The position numbers and the translations under genes were made by a program. A stretch of DNA of 64,000 nt from Amycolatopsis sp. WAC 01376 (lineage in GTDB: Bacteria > Actinomycetota > Actinomycetes > Mycobacteriales > Pseudonocardiaceae): assembly GCF_003947415.1 (NCBI RefSeq), contig NZ_QHKL01000004.1, forward strand, positions 248,001 to 312,000, written 5' to 3'. The notes beneath the pieces are model-generated. The model had not been told where the DNA came from. It ran no database searches and saw only the letters and a program-made list of their open reading frames with translations. Positions 25,978 through 33,461 of this stretch are shown here, one piece after another (the first letter of the stretch is position 1; each line of letters begins with the position of its first letter).

Positions 25978-26149
25978 GGGGTTTTCTCCAAGGGTTGGTG
26001 TGACACAAGGGATGGAGCCGGGATGCGGGCGCCACGATGCGACCGCGCCCCGTGGAACGGTGGAGCGGTTGAAGCAGTGGAACGCTTGCTACGGCGCAAG
26101 AACAGCGCCGGATCAGGTGCCGGAACTCTCCGGCGGGGATCGAGCAGGG

Positions 26150-26674
26150 TCAGGCGGCGCGGCGGTAGGCGGCGGCCTGGGCCTGCACTTTGTCGACGTA
26201 CCAGTCGGCGTGGTTGTAGGCGAAGATCGCCTGGTAGGCGTCGCCCCGGGCCAGGCCGGAGTCACACAGGTAGTGCGCGGCCGCCGGGATCGCGTGGTCG
26301 GGGTCGTAGAGGTTGCCCCCGAGGCCGGGGTGGCGTTTGCGGACACCGGCGAAGGTGGCGGGCAGGAACTGCATCGGCCCGGCCGCCCCCGCGAAGTTCG
26401 CCCCCGAGGACACGCCCGGTGCTTTCAACCTGCCGTGGTTGGTCTCGACCTTCCCGATCGCGGCCAGCAACGCCCAGTCCAGATCAGGGCAGGTCCCGGC
26501 CGCCGCCCGGTAGCGGGCCAGGTAGGAGCCCGGGATGTCGGCCACCCCGGGCCCGGCCTCGGCGGCCAGGCCCACGTCATCCTTGAACAGGCCCTCGTCC
26601 TTGGTGTAGCCGACGGCGACCGCGGCGATCACGAACAACGCCACGCCCGCGCCGACTTTCCCCAGCAGCGTCAT
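26150..26674 (-). CDS. Membrane-anchored lytic transglycosylase (SLT-like)
   Basis: The 174-residue protein has an N-terminal membrane anchor (LLGKVGAGVALFVIAAVAV) and an SLT-type muramidase domain. The catalytic Glu is E77 in AIGKVETNHG, followed by the substrate motifs GAAGPMQFLPATF and AIFAYNHADWYV. It would locally open peptidoglycan for DNA transfer. GGAGGTG lies just before the ATG, which also overlaps the stop of a 23-codon frame as ATGA. It is grouped with small membrane proteins, consistent with a transfer apparatus. Confidence 0.85.
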   Translation of the reverse strand: MTLLGKVGAGVALFVIAAVAVGYTKDEGLFKDDVGLAAEAGPGVADIPGSYLARYRAAAGTCPDLDWALLAAIGKVETNHGRLKAPGVSSGANFAGAAGPMQFLPATFAGVRKRHPGLGGNLYDPDHAIPAAAHYLCDSGLARGDAYQAIFAYNHADWYVDKVQAQAAAYRRAA

Positions 26675-26742
26675 GGAAATTCACCTCCCGTCCTGCGTCT
26701 CGAACCGGCATCCGGCGCACGGCGGGGCATGCGGGCGATCAT
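26671..26742 (-). CDS. 23-codon coupling micro-ORF
   Basis: ATG 26742 overlaps the stop of the preceding gene (ATGA), and its TGA overlaps the transglycosylase ATG (ATGA). It encodes a basic peptide starting MIARMPRRAPDAG. The double overlap suggests a translational bridge. A chance arrangement cannot be excluded. Confidence 0.35.
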   Translation of the reverse strand: MIARMPRRAPDAGSRRRTGGEFP

Positions 26743-27098
26743 GAGGCGACCTCGTCCCGCTGCACCGCGCCCCGCGCGTCCGGTGTGGCGGGGCTGGTGC
26801 GGTGGCGGCGTTGGCGCCACCGGCGGATCCGGCGGGCGAGCCAGCCGACCACCGTGGTGATGAACCGGGCCGAACGGCGGGCCGGGGCCCACTCCCACCC
26901 GATCCGCACCGCCAGGCCGATCCCGATCGGCCAGAGCGCCCAGCCCCATCCGGCCCAGACGGCGAGCCCGGCCAGCAGCCCGGCGGCGGCGGCCTCGGGA
27001 AGCCACCACCCGACACGGGCGATCGCCCGATCCACCACCGGCCCACTGGGGGCGGTCAGGTCACCGCGGTCACGGTGACGGATCTCGTTGTCTGCCAT
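26739..27098 (-). CDS. Small membrane protein
   Basis: The 119-residue protein has an acidic-basic cytosolic N-terminus, two membrane helices (AAAAGLLAGLAVWAGW; LWPIGIGLAVRIGWEW) and a strongly basic C-terminal half (RRIRRWRQRRHR). ATG 27098 follows GGGAGA. It belongs to the transfer-gene run between the transglycosylase and another small membrane protein. Confidence 0.7.
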   Translation of the reverse strand: MADNEIRHRDRGDLTAPSGPVVDRAIARVGWWLPEAAAAGLLAGLAVWAGWGWALWPIGIGLAVRIGWEWAPARRSARFITTVVGWLARRIRRWRQRRHRTSPATPDARGAVQRDEVAS

Positions 27099-27111
27099 CG
27101 TGTTTCTCCCT

Positions 27112-27318
27112 TCAGCCGGTCTCGTGCGGGGCCGGGACGTTCCCGGCGAAACTGTGGGTGATCCGGGCGTCCAACCCGGACTGCACCGCCAGCAGCAGCC
27201 GGGCGGTGAGCAGCAGCGGCCAACGCAGCAACCCGACGACCAGGAACAGCAGCACCGCCACCGCGAACCCGGCCAGCCGCCACGACCCGTGCTCCTTCGC
27301 GATCTCGAACACGCTCAT
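27112..27318 (-). CDS. Small membrane protein
   Basis: The 68-residue protein has a helix AGFAVAVLLFLVVGLLRW and a second hydrophobic region (PLLLTARLLLAVQSG). Starts ATG 27318; a GTG one codon upstream has better Shine-Dalgarno spacing and is possible. Similar to small spread proteins. Confidence 0.6.
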   Translation of the reverse strand: MSVFEIAKEHGSWRLAGFAVAVLLFLVVGLLRWPLLLTARLLLAVQSGLDARITHSFAGNVPAPHETG

Positions 27319-27330
27319 CACGCCACCGCC

Positions 27331-27726
27331 TCAGACCGTCAGCGGCACGTCGTTGGTGACTGCCCACGACCGCAGCCACGTACGGATGTCGTCCGGCGAG
27401 TCGGACCAGCGGGTGGCCGGGTCAGCGTCGAACGCCCGCGCCACCCGCACCGCCAGCTCCTGCGACGACAGCCACACCGGGAACCCGGTGCTGCCCGAGA
27501 CGCCGTAGCGCAGCGGCGACCAACGGGTGAAGTCGACCCGCACCCCGGCGTCACCGTCGGGCTCGATGACCGGCGTCACCGCCAACGTCGCGTCCAGCGC
27601 CACGAACGGGGCCGGGAAGTCCACCGTGGTCCCGTTGTTCAACGTGATGTACAGCTGCCAGGCGCCGACGGCGATGCGACCGCCGGACTGGTCGACATAG
27701 TGAGCGGCAAGTTTGATGTAGGACAT
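27331..27726 (-). CDS. Hypothetical AICE protein
   Basis: The 131-residue protein starts MSYIKLAAHYVDQ behind AGGGAATT. It is beta-rich (QLYITLNNGTTVDFP; AGVRVDFTRWSPLRYG) with a helical end. No family recognised. It is adjacent to the SsgA-like gene. Confidence 0.6.
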   Translation of the reverse strand: MSYIKLAAHYVDQSGGRIAVGAWQLYITLNNGTTVDFPAPFVALDATLAVTPVIEPDGDAGVRVDFTRWSPLRYGVSGSTGFPVWLSSQELAVRVARAFDADPATRWSDSPDDIRTWLRSWAVTNDVPLTV

Positions 27727-27779
27727 GGCGAATTCCCTTTCCAGGAACGAACGTTGGGTTGAACGGACGTGCACAGAGG

Positions 27780-28166
27780 TCAGGCGGCGGCCGGACCTTC
27801 GGTGAGACGGGACCACTCGGTGTCCCAGTCGATCTCCTCGCAGCCGGCGGGCACGACCGCGTCGGCGGCGTCCAGGAGTGCTTCGACGGTGCCACGCGGC
27901 AGGGCGAGCTCAGCGGTCCCGGACGGGGACGACAGGGTCACGAGCACCGCGTCGAAGGCGCCGCCGGTGTCGGGGCGGATCTGCACGTCCCCGTGCCCGG
28001 ACGGCTCGTATACACCCGAAGCGAGCAGGTCCCGGGCGAACAGCCACAGCCGCTCACCGACGGCGAAGGTGACCGCCCACGGGTCGGACGGGTCGTAGAC
28101 CAGGGACACCGGGACCCGGTGCTGTCCATTCAGGACAGCGGTAGCAGGGTAGATCAGCTCCGTCAT
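27780..28166 (-). CDS. SsgA-like (SALP) sporulation/cell-division protein
   Basis: The 128-residue protein matches the SsgA family over its length: VSLVYDPSDPWAVTFAV, the LWLFARDLLASGVYEPSGHG block, DVQIRPD and VLVTLSSPSGTAELALPR. Family members (SsgA, SsgB) localise the division machinery in sporulating aerial hyphae. The catalogue length is 130-145 residues, so it is complete. ATG 28166 is chosen; a GTG at 28175 overlapping the Nudix stop would add three residues. Finding it on a mobile element suggests control of host septation during transfer, which is inference. Confidence 0.85.
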   Translation of the reverse strand: MTELIYPATAVLNGQHRVPVSLVYDPSDPWAVTFAVGERLWLFARDLLASGVYEPSGHGDVQIRPDTGGAFDAVLVTLSSPSGTAELALPRGTVEALLDAADAVVPAGCEEIDWDTEWSRLTEGPAAA

Positions 28167-28171
28167 GCCGC

Positions 28172-28663
28172 TCACCACCCGTGGATTCGGCAGGCGTCGA
28201 AGAGCATGTCGGCGTGGTCGAACGCGAACCTGCCCTGCTGGGCGAGCCGGGTAGCGACGTGCAAGGGCATCCAGGCCGCTGCCGCCGCGTCGTCCCCGGC
28301 GACCGGGGCGGGCATGTCCGACAGGACCGCGGTGTAGGCCACCGACACGTACCGGCCTCGAGCGTCCCGGCCCGGCTGGTCGTAGATCCCGACCCGGTGC
28401 AGCGGCACCCTCGTCAGGTCCAGGCCGGTTTCCTCGGCGGCTTCCCGGCGGGCCGCCTGCTCCGAGGTCTCCTCGGCATCGACGTGGCCGCCCGGGGCGG
28501 CGAGCTTGCCCTTGTGCGGGTCCCAGCCCCGTTCGATCAGCAGCACGTGCAGCAGGCACGTGCGGGACCTGGCGAACAGCAGCACATCGGCGGCGTAGAA
28601 CACCGGGTCCCGGTCATCGAATTTCGCGGCGATCTTCGCGGCGAGCGAACCAATCAGCGACAT
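28172..28663 (-). CDS. Nudix hydrolase (AICE nud type)
   Basis: The 163-residue protein has a perfect Nudix box at residues 59-81 (G-x5-E-x7-REAAEETG). Substrates of the family are nucleoside diphosphate derivatives; none can be assigned here. Nudix genes are repeatedly found in AICE regulatory regions. A second Nudix gene lies at 31444. The gene stop overlaps the possible GTG start of the SsgA-like gene. Confidence 0.9.
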   Translation of the reverse strand: MSLIGSLAAKIAAKFDDRDPVFYAADVLLFARSRTCLLHVLLIERGWDPHKGKLAAPGGHVDAEETSEQAARREAAEETGLDLTRVPLHRVGIYDQPGRDARGRYVSVAYTAVLSDMPAPVAGDDAAAAAWMPLHVATRLAQQGRFAFDHADMLFDACRIHGW

Positions 28664-28714
28664 CGGGGAAGTCCTTTCCGGACACGGAAGACAGCGGGCA
28701 GGAACCGAGCAGAG

Positions 28715-29410
28715 TCAGGCGGCGCGGACGGTCGCGGCCGGGGTGGTCAGGAGGTCGGTGACGTAGGAGACGAACGAGCGCTGGGCACACGGGTGCACGT
28801 GGTCGGTCTGCGGATCGCGCAGGCTCTCGCGCAGCCAGCGCGTCAACCTGGCCACCGACCAGCCCTGGGCGCGGCGCTTCGCGATCGCGGCCACCAGCGT
28901 CTCCAGGAACGCCGGCCGGACCTTCGGCGCCCGGGTTGCGGCCCGCACCACCACCGGGCTCAACGGCGCGAGGTTCGACAGCGGCGGCCGGGACTCGTAG
29001 CGCCGGTGCGCCTCGGCGCGCCGGGCCTGCTCCTCGGCCAGAATCCGGACCTGCGCGGCAACATCCCGATACACACGAGCCCGGGCCAGCAACCCCGCCT
29101 CCGTGGTGCGGCGGACCAGCAGGCGAGCATTCGCCACCAGGTCGCCGACCAGCCGCTCGAACCGGCGAGCCACCGCCGACGCCACCTCACCCACCGCCGC
29201 CACGACCACCAGCGGATTCCCCGCGGACTGCGCCGCCTCGTCCTCGGCCAGCGTCCGCAGCTGGGCGGCGACGTCGCCGTAGACCGTCGCCCGGACCGTG
29301 GTCACGGACTCCGGAAGACCAGCCGAGGTCAGCACCGCGGCATTGCGGGCCAGCGTGTCGGCCAGCTCGCCGAAACGAGCGGCGATCTCGATGCTCACCG
29401 TGTGAGTCAT
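28715..29410 (-). CDS. Hypothetical helical protein with internal duplication
   Basis: The 231-residue protein begins MTHTVSIEIAARFG. Two similar segments, RATVYGDVAAQLRTLAEDEA and RARVYRDVAAQVRILAEEQA, each preceded by an alanine/leucine helix, show an internal repeat of about 70 residues. The C-terminus (LETLVAAIAKRRAQGWSVA) is basic. No known family. It could be an element partition or DNA-organising protein. Confidence 0.65.
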   Translation of the reverse strand: MTHTVSIEIAARFGELADTLARNAAVLTSAGLPESVTTVRATVYGDVAAQLRTLAEDEAAQSAGNPLVVVAAVGEVASAVARRFERLVGDLVANARLLVRRTTEAGLLARARVYRDVAAQVRILAEEQARRAEAHRRYESRPPLSNLAPLSPVVVRAATRAPKVRPAFLETLVAAIAKRRAQGWSVARLTRWLRESLRDPQTDHVHPCAQRSFVSYVTDLLTTPAATVRAA

Positions 29411-29517
29411 GGGACGTCCTTCCGAGCAAGAGGAACCGGCACAAGGCATGGCGGTGCCCCGGAACGAATACGGAGAATTTCGGGAATATGGCGCGGAAAC
29501 GCGCCCAGAACAGAAGG

Positions 29518-29754
29518 TCAGGCAGCAGAAACGGTGCTGGTAGCGAATTCGTCGTGCGTGGCGTGACGCACCTGATCGATCGCCTCGACCAGCCGGATCG
29601 CGCTCAACCCGTGCGGGCCACGAACCTCGCCGCGCAGCTGGTCAACGGTGCGGTCCAGCCAATCCAACCGCTCGAACGCAGTCGCCGACGCGGGCGGCAT
29701 CGTCGCCACCAACCCGCAGAACGCGGCCGGAACGAACAACCGGCTGATGGTCAT
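29518..29754 (-). CDS. Small hypothetical protein
   Basis: The 78-residue protein starts MTISRLFVPAAFCGLVATMPP and ends in a helical segment (AIRLVEAIDQVRHATHDEF). ATG 29754 overlaps the upstream stop (TGATG). No family recognised. Confidence 0.6.
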   Translation of the reverse strand: MTISRLFVPAAFCGLVATMPPASATAFERLDWLDRTVDQLRGEVRGPHGLSAIRLVEAIDQVRHATHDEFATSTVSAA

Positions 29755-30062
29755 CACGCTGCCCACCCCCGCACCGTGTTGCTCTCCCCCACGCGGAGCC
29801 GCACCACAGATGCCACCTCGGCCGCATCCCCCGCAGCCATAGCAACCTCGTGCGCCAGCAACTCAGCCTCGATCAGCTCCAACTCCCGATCGAACTCCGC
29901 AATCTCCGTGTACAGGTCGGCCAGCTCATCGACACCGCCGAACGACACTGCCGTAGCCACATCACCGGCCAAGCCGGTCGTGTCAGCGAAGTAGTCGAAA
30001 TCCAAATCGACGGCGTCCATCTCGATCTGACGGCGGCTGGTCTTCGGACGTGTGTTGCGCAT
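29754..30062 (-). CDS. Acidic hypothetical protein, first gene of the long minus-strand run
   Basis: The 102-residue acidic protein (VDELADLYTEIAEFDRELEL) has GGAGG 10 nt before its ATG. It is divergent from the GntR gene and shares its control region, so it is likely the first cistron of the element's transfer/replication transcript. Its role is unknown. It occupies the position of regulatory genes such as pra in pSAM2, with no visible similarity. Confidence 0.65.
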   Translation of the reverse strand: MRNTRPKTSRRQIEMDAVDLDFDYFADTTGLAGDVATAVSFGGVDELADLYTEIAEFDRELELIEAELLAHEVAMAAGDAAEVASVVRLRVGESNTVRGWAA

Positions 30063-30090
30063 TTGCTTCTTTCCTCCGGCTCGTTGTTAT

Positions 30091-30170
30091 GTATCAGTAC
30101 ACCTTAAGACGCCTTGCGTCACAATGCGCCGATCGGGTGACTTAAGGTGCCGCAAGGCATCTGTTGATAC
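30091..30170. promoter_or_regulatory. Divergent control region with nested inverted motifs (GntR operator candidate)
   Basis: Between the divergent genes, three motif pairs face each other: GTATCA (30091)/TGATAC (30165), CACCTTAAG (30100-30108)/CTTAAGGTG (30141-30149) and GCCTTGCG (30111-30118)/CGCAAGGC (30151-30158). TTAAGG and TGATAC are 17 bp apart, a plausible -35/-10 for the GntR gene with the transcript starting at or near GTG 30180. The mirrored TGATAC could serve the minus-strand operon. KorSA-type GntR regulators bind such sites in related elements. Confidence 0.6.
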
Positions 30171-30179
30171 GCTCGATGT

Positions 30180-30512
30180 GTGACTAGAAATCCCGCAGAG
30201 ATGGTCCCGTTTGAACAGATCGCCGATGATCTGCGCACCCGCATCCGGACTGGTCAGCTGGCTCCGGGCGACAAGCTGCCATCCGCTCGCGAACTGGCCA
30301 CCACGCAAGGTGTAGCGCCGAACACCGCGTCCCGAGCACTTCGGCTCCTGGTCGACGAGGGCTGGGCTACGTCACGAGGACCCGTTGGCACGTTCGTTAG
30401 CGACAGCATCCCCGCGGGCGACGAACCACTGACTCTGGCAGCGGTGGCGCAGCAGGTGGCCGAACTGTCCAGGACGGTCGCGGATCTCCAGCGGAAGATA
30501 GAAGGCACATGA
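30180..30512 (+). CDS. GntR-family transcriptional regulator (KorSA-like)
   Basis: The 110-residue protein has an N-terminal GntR winged helix: FEQIADDLRTRIRTGQLAPG, DKLPSARELATTQGVAPNTA and RGPVGTFV. It ends in a short coiled coil (VAQQVAELSRTVADLQRKI), so it lacks the large effector domain, as in the short GntR/KorSA repressors of AICEs. GTG 30180 lies about 10 nt after a -10-like TGATAC and no Shine-Dalgarno is visible, so the mRNA may be leaderless; an internal ATG at 30201 would shorten it by seven residues. It likely represses transfer/replication genes. Confidence 0.85.
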   Translation: MTRNPAEMVPFEQIADDLRTRIRTGQLAPGDKLPSARELATTQGVAPNTASRALRLLVDEGWATSRGPVGTFVSDSIPAGDEPLTLAAVAQQVAELSRTVADLQRKIEGT

Positions 30513-30687
30513 TCGTCAGCTCCGGTTCTCTTCGTTCGCCCCACCGCATTCGGTGGCCTGACACAAGAAAACCGCACCTCAGGGGACGTAACTACCGCAC
30601 TTCGCAAGATCTTTGGGGACGTCCCCGGGCAGCCAAGCGTCCCCTCAAAACGTCCCAAACGTCCTCAGCCATGAGAGGGTCCTGATC

Positions 30688-31422
30688 GTGGCAAACGATC
30701 GTCTGCGCACCGCCATGCTGGCTGCGAACCTCACCGAGGCGACGCTTGCCGCCAAAGTCGGAAGGGACACGAAGACTGTCGAGCGGTGGATTCGGGACGA
30801 AACGCGCATCCCTCACCGCGCAACTCGCTTCAGGGTGACCGCAGTACTACAGACTCGCGAGGAAGATCTATGGCCCGAAGTCGCGGGCAACACGCGGCCA
30901 GCTCCGACCGAATCGGAGCTTGTGCATCTGTATCCATCTCGATCCGCCATGACCGGCGCCTCGTGGAACGCTCTACTCTCCAGCGTGGAGACGCAGATGG
31001 ATGTCTTGGTCTTCTCCGGCGCATTTTTGGTCGAACAGTACGACCTGATTCCCTTAATGCGCAAAAAGGCGGCGCAGGGTGTTCGATTTCGCATTCTCGT
31101 CGGCGACGAGACGTCCCCAGCGGTTATTCAGCGCGCCATCGACGAAGGAACGCCAGGCGGTCTCGAAGGACGGATTCAGTTGATGCGCCGATACCTATCC
31201 GAGGTTGCAGATCTTGAAGGCATTGAGATTCGCACGCATGGAACCATTTTGTACAACTCGATGTATCGATTTGATGACACGTTGCTCGTGAACGTCCACT
31301 CCCATGGCGCCCTCGCTGGCCAAAGTCCAGTGATGCAGTACAAGCGCTTGCCCGATGGACCTATCTGGAAGTACTACATGCGTTCTTTTGAGAACGTATG
31401 GTCTAACGGCGTACCTGAGTAG
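30688..31422 (+). CDS. XRE-type regulator fused to a PLD-like (DUF5919) domain
   Basis: The 244-residue protein begins with an XRE helix-turn-helix (LAAKVGRDTKTVERWI, about 15-60). The rest is a phospholipase D-like alpha/beta domain, DUF5919 type: DVLVFSGAFLVEQYDLIPLM, GVRFRILVGDETS and the single H-containing block THGTILYNSMYRFDDT. The complete HxK(x)4D motif is not seen. GTG 30688 follows GAGAGGGT at 7-nt spacing. Base composition here is visibly less GC-rich than the rest of the element. It sits before a Nudix and an HD gene, a common AICE trio with unknown joint role. Confidence 0.75.
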   Translation: MANDRLRTAMLAANLTEATLAAKVGRDTKTVERWIRDETRIPHRATRFRVTAVLQTREEDLWPEVAGNTRPAPTESELVHLYPSRSAMTGASWNALLSSVETQMDVLVFSGAFLVEQYDLIPLMRKKAAQGVRFRILVGDETSPAVIQRAIDEGTPGGLEGRIQLMRRYLSEVADLEGIEIRTHGTILYNSMYRFDDTLLVNVHSHGALAGQSPVMQYKRLPDGPIWKYYMRSFENVWSNGVPE

Positions 31423-31443
31423 ACCGAGTAAGGAGTTTTCACT

Positions 31444-31920
31444 ATGGCTCGCGTCGATTATTTCGATGATCCGAACGCTCCCGCCGCCAACAGCGTGGTC
31501 CCGTCAGTTACCGTGGTTGTGCGCGACGACGCCGGACGACTGCTACTGATTCACAAGATTGACAATGACCTTTGGGCCTTACCTGGCGGCGGACACGACG
31601 CCGGGGAACGCATCACCGACACCGCAGTGCGTGAGGTCAAAGAAGAGACGGGCGTTGACGTCGAGATCCTCCGCCTAGTTGGCACATACACCGATCCCAG
31701 GCACGTTATGGCCTATGACGACGGCGAAGTTCGACAACAGTTTTCCCTGTGCTTCGAGGGGCGCTGGCTTGGAGGAACACCGCGCGAGGACGGCACAGAA
31801 ACGAAGGCGGCGCGATGGATAGCGCCGGACGAAATGACGCAACTCAACATTCATCCGTCCATGCGCCTACGAATCAACCACGCCCTGGATGAGTCTCGCA
31901 CCTCGCCGTACCTAGGATGA
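31444..31920 (+). CDS. Second Nudix hydrolase
   Basis: The 158-residue protein has a Nudix box at 49-71 (G-x5-E-x7-REVKEETG). It starts 21 bp after the XRE gene and is probably co-transcribed. Its 3' end overlaps the convergent HD-domain gene by 9 bp. Substrate unknown. It is not close in sequence to the other Nudix protein of the element. Confidence 0.88.
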   Translation: MARVDYFDDPNAPAANSVVPSVTVVVRDDAGRLLLIHKIDNDLWALPGGGHDAGERITDTAVREVKEETGVDVEILRLVGTYTDPRHVMAYDDGEVRQQFSLCFEGRWLGGTPREDGTETKAARWIAPDEMTQLNIHPSMRLRINHALDESRTSPYLG

Positions 31921-32484
31921 AGCCGCCGCAATTCGCAGCTCCGCGCGTTCAACAGCTTCCCTGAGAATGGGGGACGCTTTAACCCAGGTCCGATGCACAG
32001 GGTCATCCTCTGGATAACGCCGAAGAATTTCGGAAATCCGCTCGTCATAGGAAAGGCGTTCGCCGCCGGGACCGGTTGTAAGGTCGGCCAGCACTAGAGC
32101 ATCCAACACTGGACTATCAACGAACGGGAACTCTGCCAATTCACTGGACAAGCCTCGCTCCTCAGCTTCGAACCGGGCTCCAGAATGATGGGCGACAAGA
32201 TTGACGACCGATACAGGCCAGCCATGCGCCCGCAGGAATCGAGCACCATCAAGTGGATGAAATCGCGTGTGACCGATTTGTTCGGAATACCCGATGTCGT
32301 GGAGCCAAGCAGCCGCCACAAGGCTCTCCACATCGTCTCCGGAGACAGCGGCCGCGACCTCGCGAGCACGGGCCGCAACAGCTCGAACGTGAGACCATCG
32401 ACGCCCCAACGGGGCAACGAGCTGTTCGGCGAGCATCTCAGCGCGGTCAACGATCGTCATAGAACTGCACCCTACTGGTCGCAT
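31912..32484 (-). CDS. HD-domain phosphohydrolase
   Basis: The 190-residue protein carries the HD signature: H32 (WSHVRAV), H62-D63 (WLHDIGY), H76 and AHHSG, the set of metal ligands of HD hydrolases acting on nucleotides or cyclic nucleotides. ATG 32484 is chosen over ATG 32460 because AGGAAGG lies just upstream. It converges on and overlaps the Nudix gene. It lies at the attR end of the element, paired with Nudix and XRE genes. Confidence 0.8.
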   Translation of the reverse strand: MRPVGCSSMTIVDRAEMLAEQLVAPLGRRWSHVRAVAARAREVAAAVSGDDVESLVAAAWLHDIGYSEQIGHTRFHPLDGARFLRAHGWPVSVVNLVAHHSGARFEAEERGLSSELAEFPFVDSPVLDALVLADLTTGPGGERLSYDERISEILRRYPEDDPVHRTWVKASPILREAVERAELRIAAASS

Positions 32485-32598
32485 GGGGCCTTCCTTGTAC
32501 CAGTCGATTGGTGGCCGGCGGCCTGAAAGCGGAGTCGTGGAAGCAGCTGTAAGCCCGGACCAAATTTGCTGGTTAGAGGTGCGGCCCAACTCCCCACC

Positions 32599-32676
32599 TG
32601 CCTGACCAACTGCCTGACGATCACCATGGATGCACCCGAACATCGATGGACGTCAGCGGACATTGCCAGTCAGGCA
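32599..32676. repeat. Right candidate integrase/excisionase arm sites (TGCCTGAC x2 direct, one inverted)
   Basis: TGCCTGAC is at 32599 and 32611 (12-bp period) and inverted as GTCAGGCA at 32669-32676. The first two mirror the attL-side pair in sequence and spacing. Stretch 32485-32716 holds no gene otherwise. Confidence 0.6.
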
Positions 32677-32716
32677 GCAAACGTCGCCGACCAGGTGTTT
32701 TGCGCCTGTCTAGTGC

Positions 32717-32764
32717 CTGGGGGTCAAGGGGTCGCAGGTTCGAATCCTGTCAGCCCGACCGGAA
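32717..32764. repeat. attR core (48-bp repeat of the tRNA-Pro 3' end)
   Basis: Identical to 8606-8653, starting at the anticodon loop. The upstream part of the tRNA is absent, so this copy is the remnant displaced by integration. Confidence 0.95.
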
Positions 32765-32769
32765 GACGA

Positions 32770-32813
32770 AGCCCCTGGCTTGTACCTCAGGTACAAGCCA
32801 GGGGCTCTTTCTT
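32770..32813 (+). terminator. Original chromosomal tRNA terminator, now beyond attR
   Basis: A perfect 17-bp stem (AGCCCCTGGCTTGTACC with its complement, 32770-32806) and 3-nt loop, followed by CTTTCTT. In the empty site it would directly follow tRNA-Pro. Confidence 0.85.
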
Positions 32814-32941
32814 GTTCAGTTCAAAACCAGGCCGATAATCTTGAGGTGGTCGCTCTCGCGCTTCCCTCAGCGCTGCAAAGGCAGCCCCAGCGAGACTCCT
32901 GCGAGCTCGACGAGCTCGGGCCCGAGGTCAGGGAGGTAGCC

Positions 32942-33385
32942 ATGCGTAACGAGGTCATGCGACAACTGGACGTCCTGGTCGGCTCGTGGCGGACAACGCT
33001 GTGCAACGCCTGGTTCCTGGACCCCGCCGACCAGGAGGTGCCTGGCTCAGCGACGGTCGAGTGGCTCGGTGACGCGTTCGTGGTTCTCCGCTGGACCATG
33101 GGCGACGGCGACGACAAGGCCGCGAGCGAGATGGTCCTGGTTCTCGGCCGCAGCGACACCCGCGACACCTACACAGCCCTCTACCACGACGAACGAGGGG
33201 TTTGCCGGGTCTTCGCCATGACTTTCGACGGCACACGCTGGCAACTGAACCGCCAAGACCCCGACATGCACCAACGCTTCATCGCCGACGTCCGGCCAGA
33301 CCGGATCGACGCACGCTGGGAAGCGTCCGAAGACCAGGGATCCACCTGGCGCAAGGACTTCGACGTCATCTTCGAACGGATCTAG
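32942..33385 (+). CDS. Conserved beta-barrel-type hypothetical protein (DUF1579-like)
   Basis: The 147-residue protein starts MRNEVMRQLDVLVGSW behind GGGAGG. The LDVLVGSWRTTL opening, SEMVLVLGRSDT, YTALYHDERGVCRVFAMTF and ARWEASEDQGSTWRKDFD describe a lipocalin-like family (DUF1579-like) with ligand-binding potential and no enzymatic assignment. It is the first chromosomal gene right of attR and is upstream of a secreted protease gene on the opposite strand. Confidence 0.75.
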   Translation: MRNEVMRQLDVLVGSWRTTLCNAWFLDPADQEVPGSATVEWLGDAFVVLRWTMGDGDDKAASEMVLVLGRSDTRDTYTALYHDERGVCRVFAMTFDGTRWQLNRQDPDMHQRFIADVRPDRIDARWEASEDQGSTWRKDFDVIFERI

Positions 33386-33461
33386 CAACGCACAGCGCGG
33401 AAGCCAAGTAAAGATCGTTTTGCGGGGAGGGATCGCGCCCGGCTACTCAGGTGCTTCCCTC

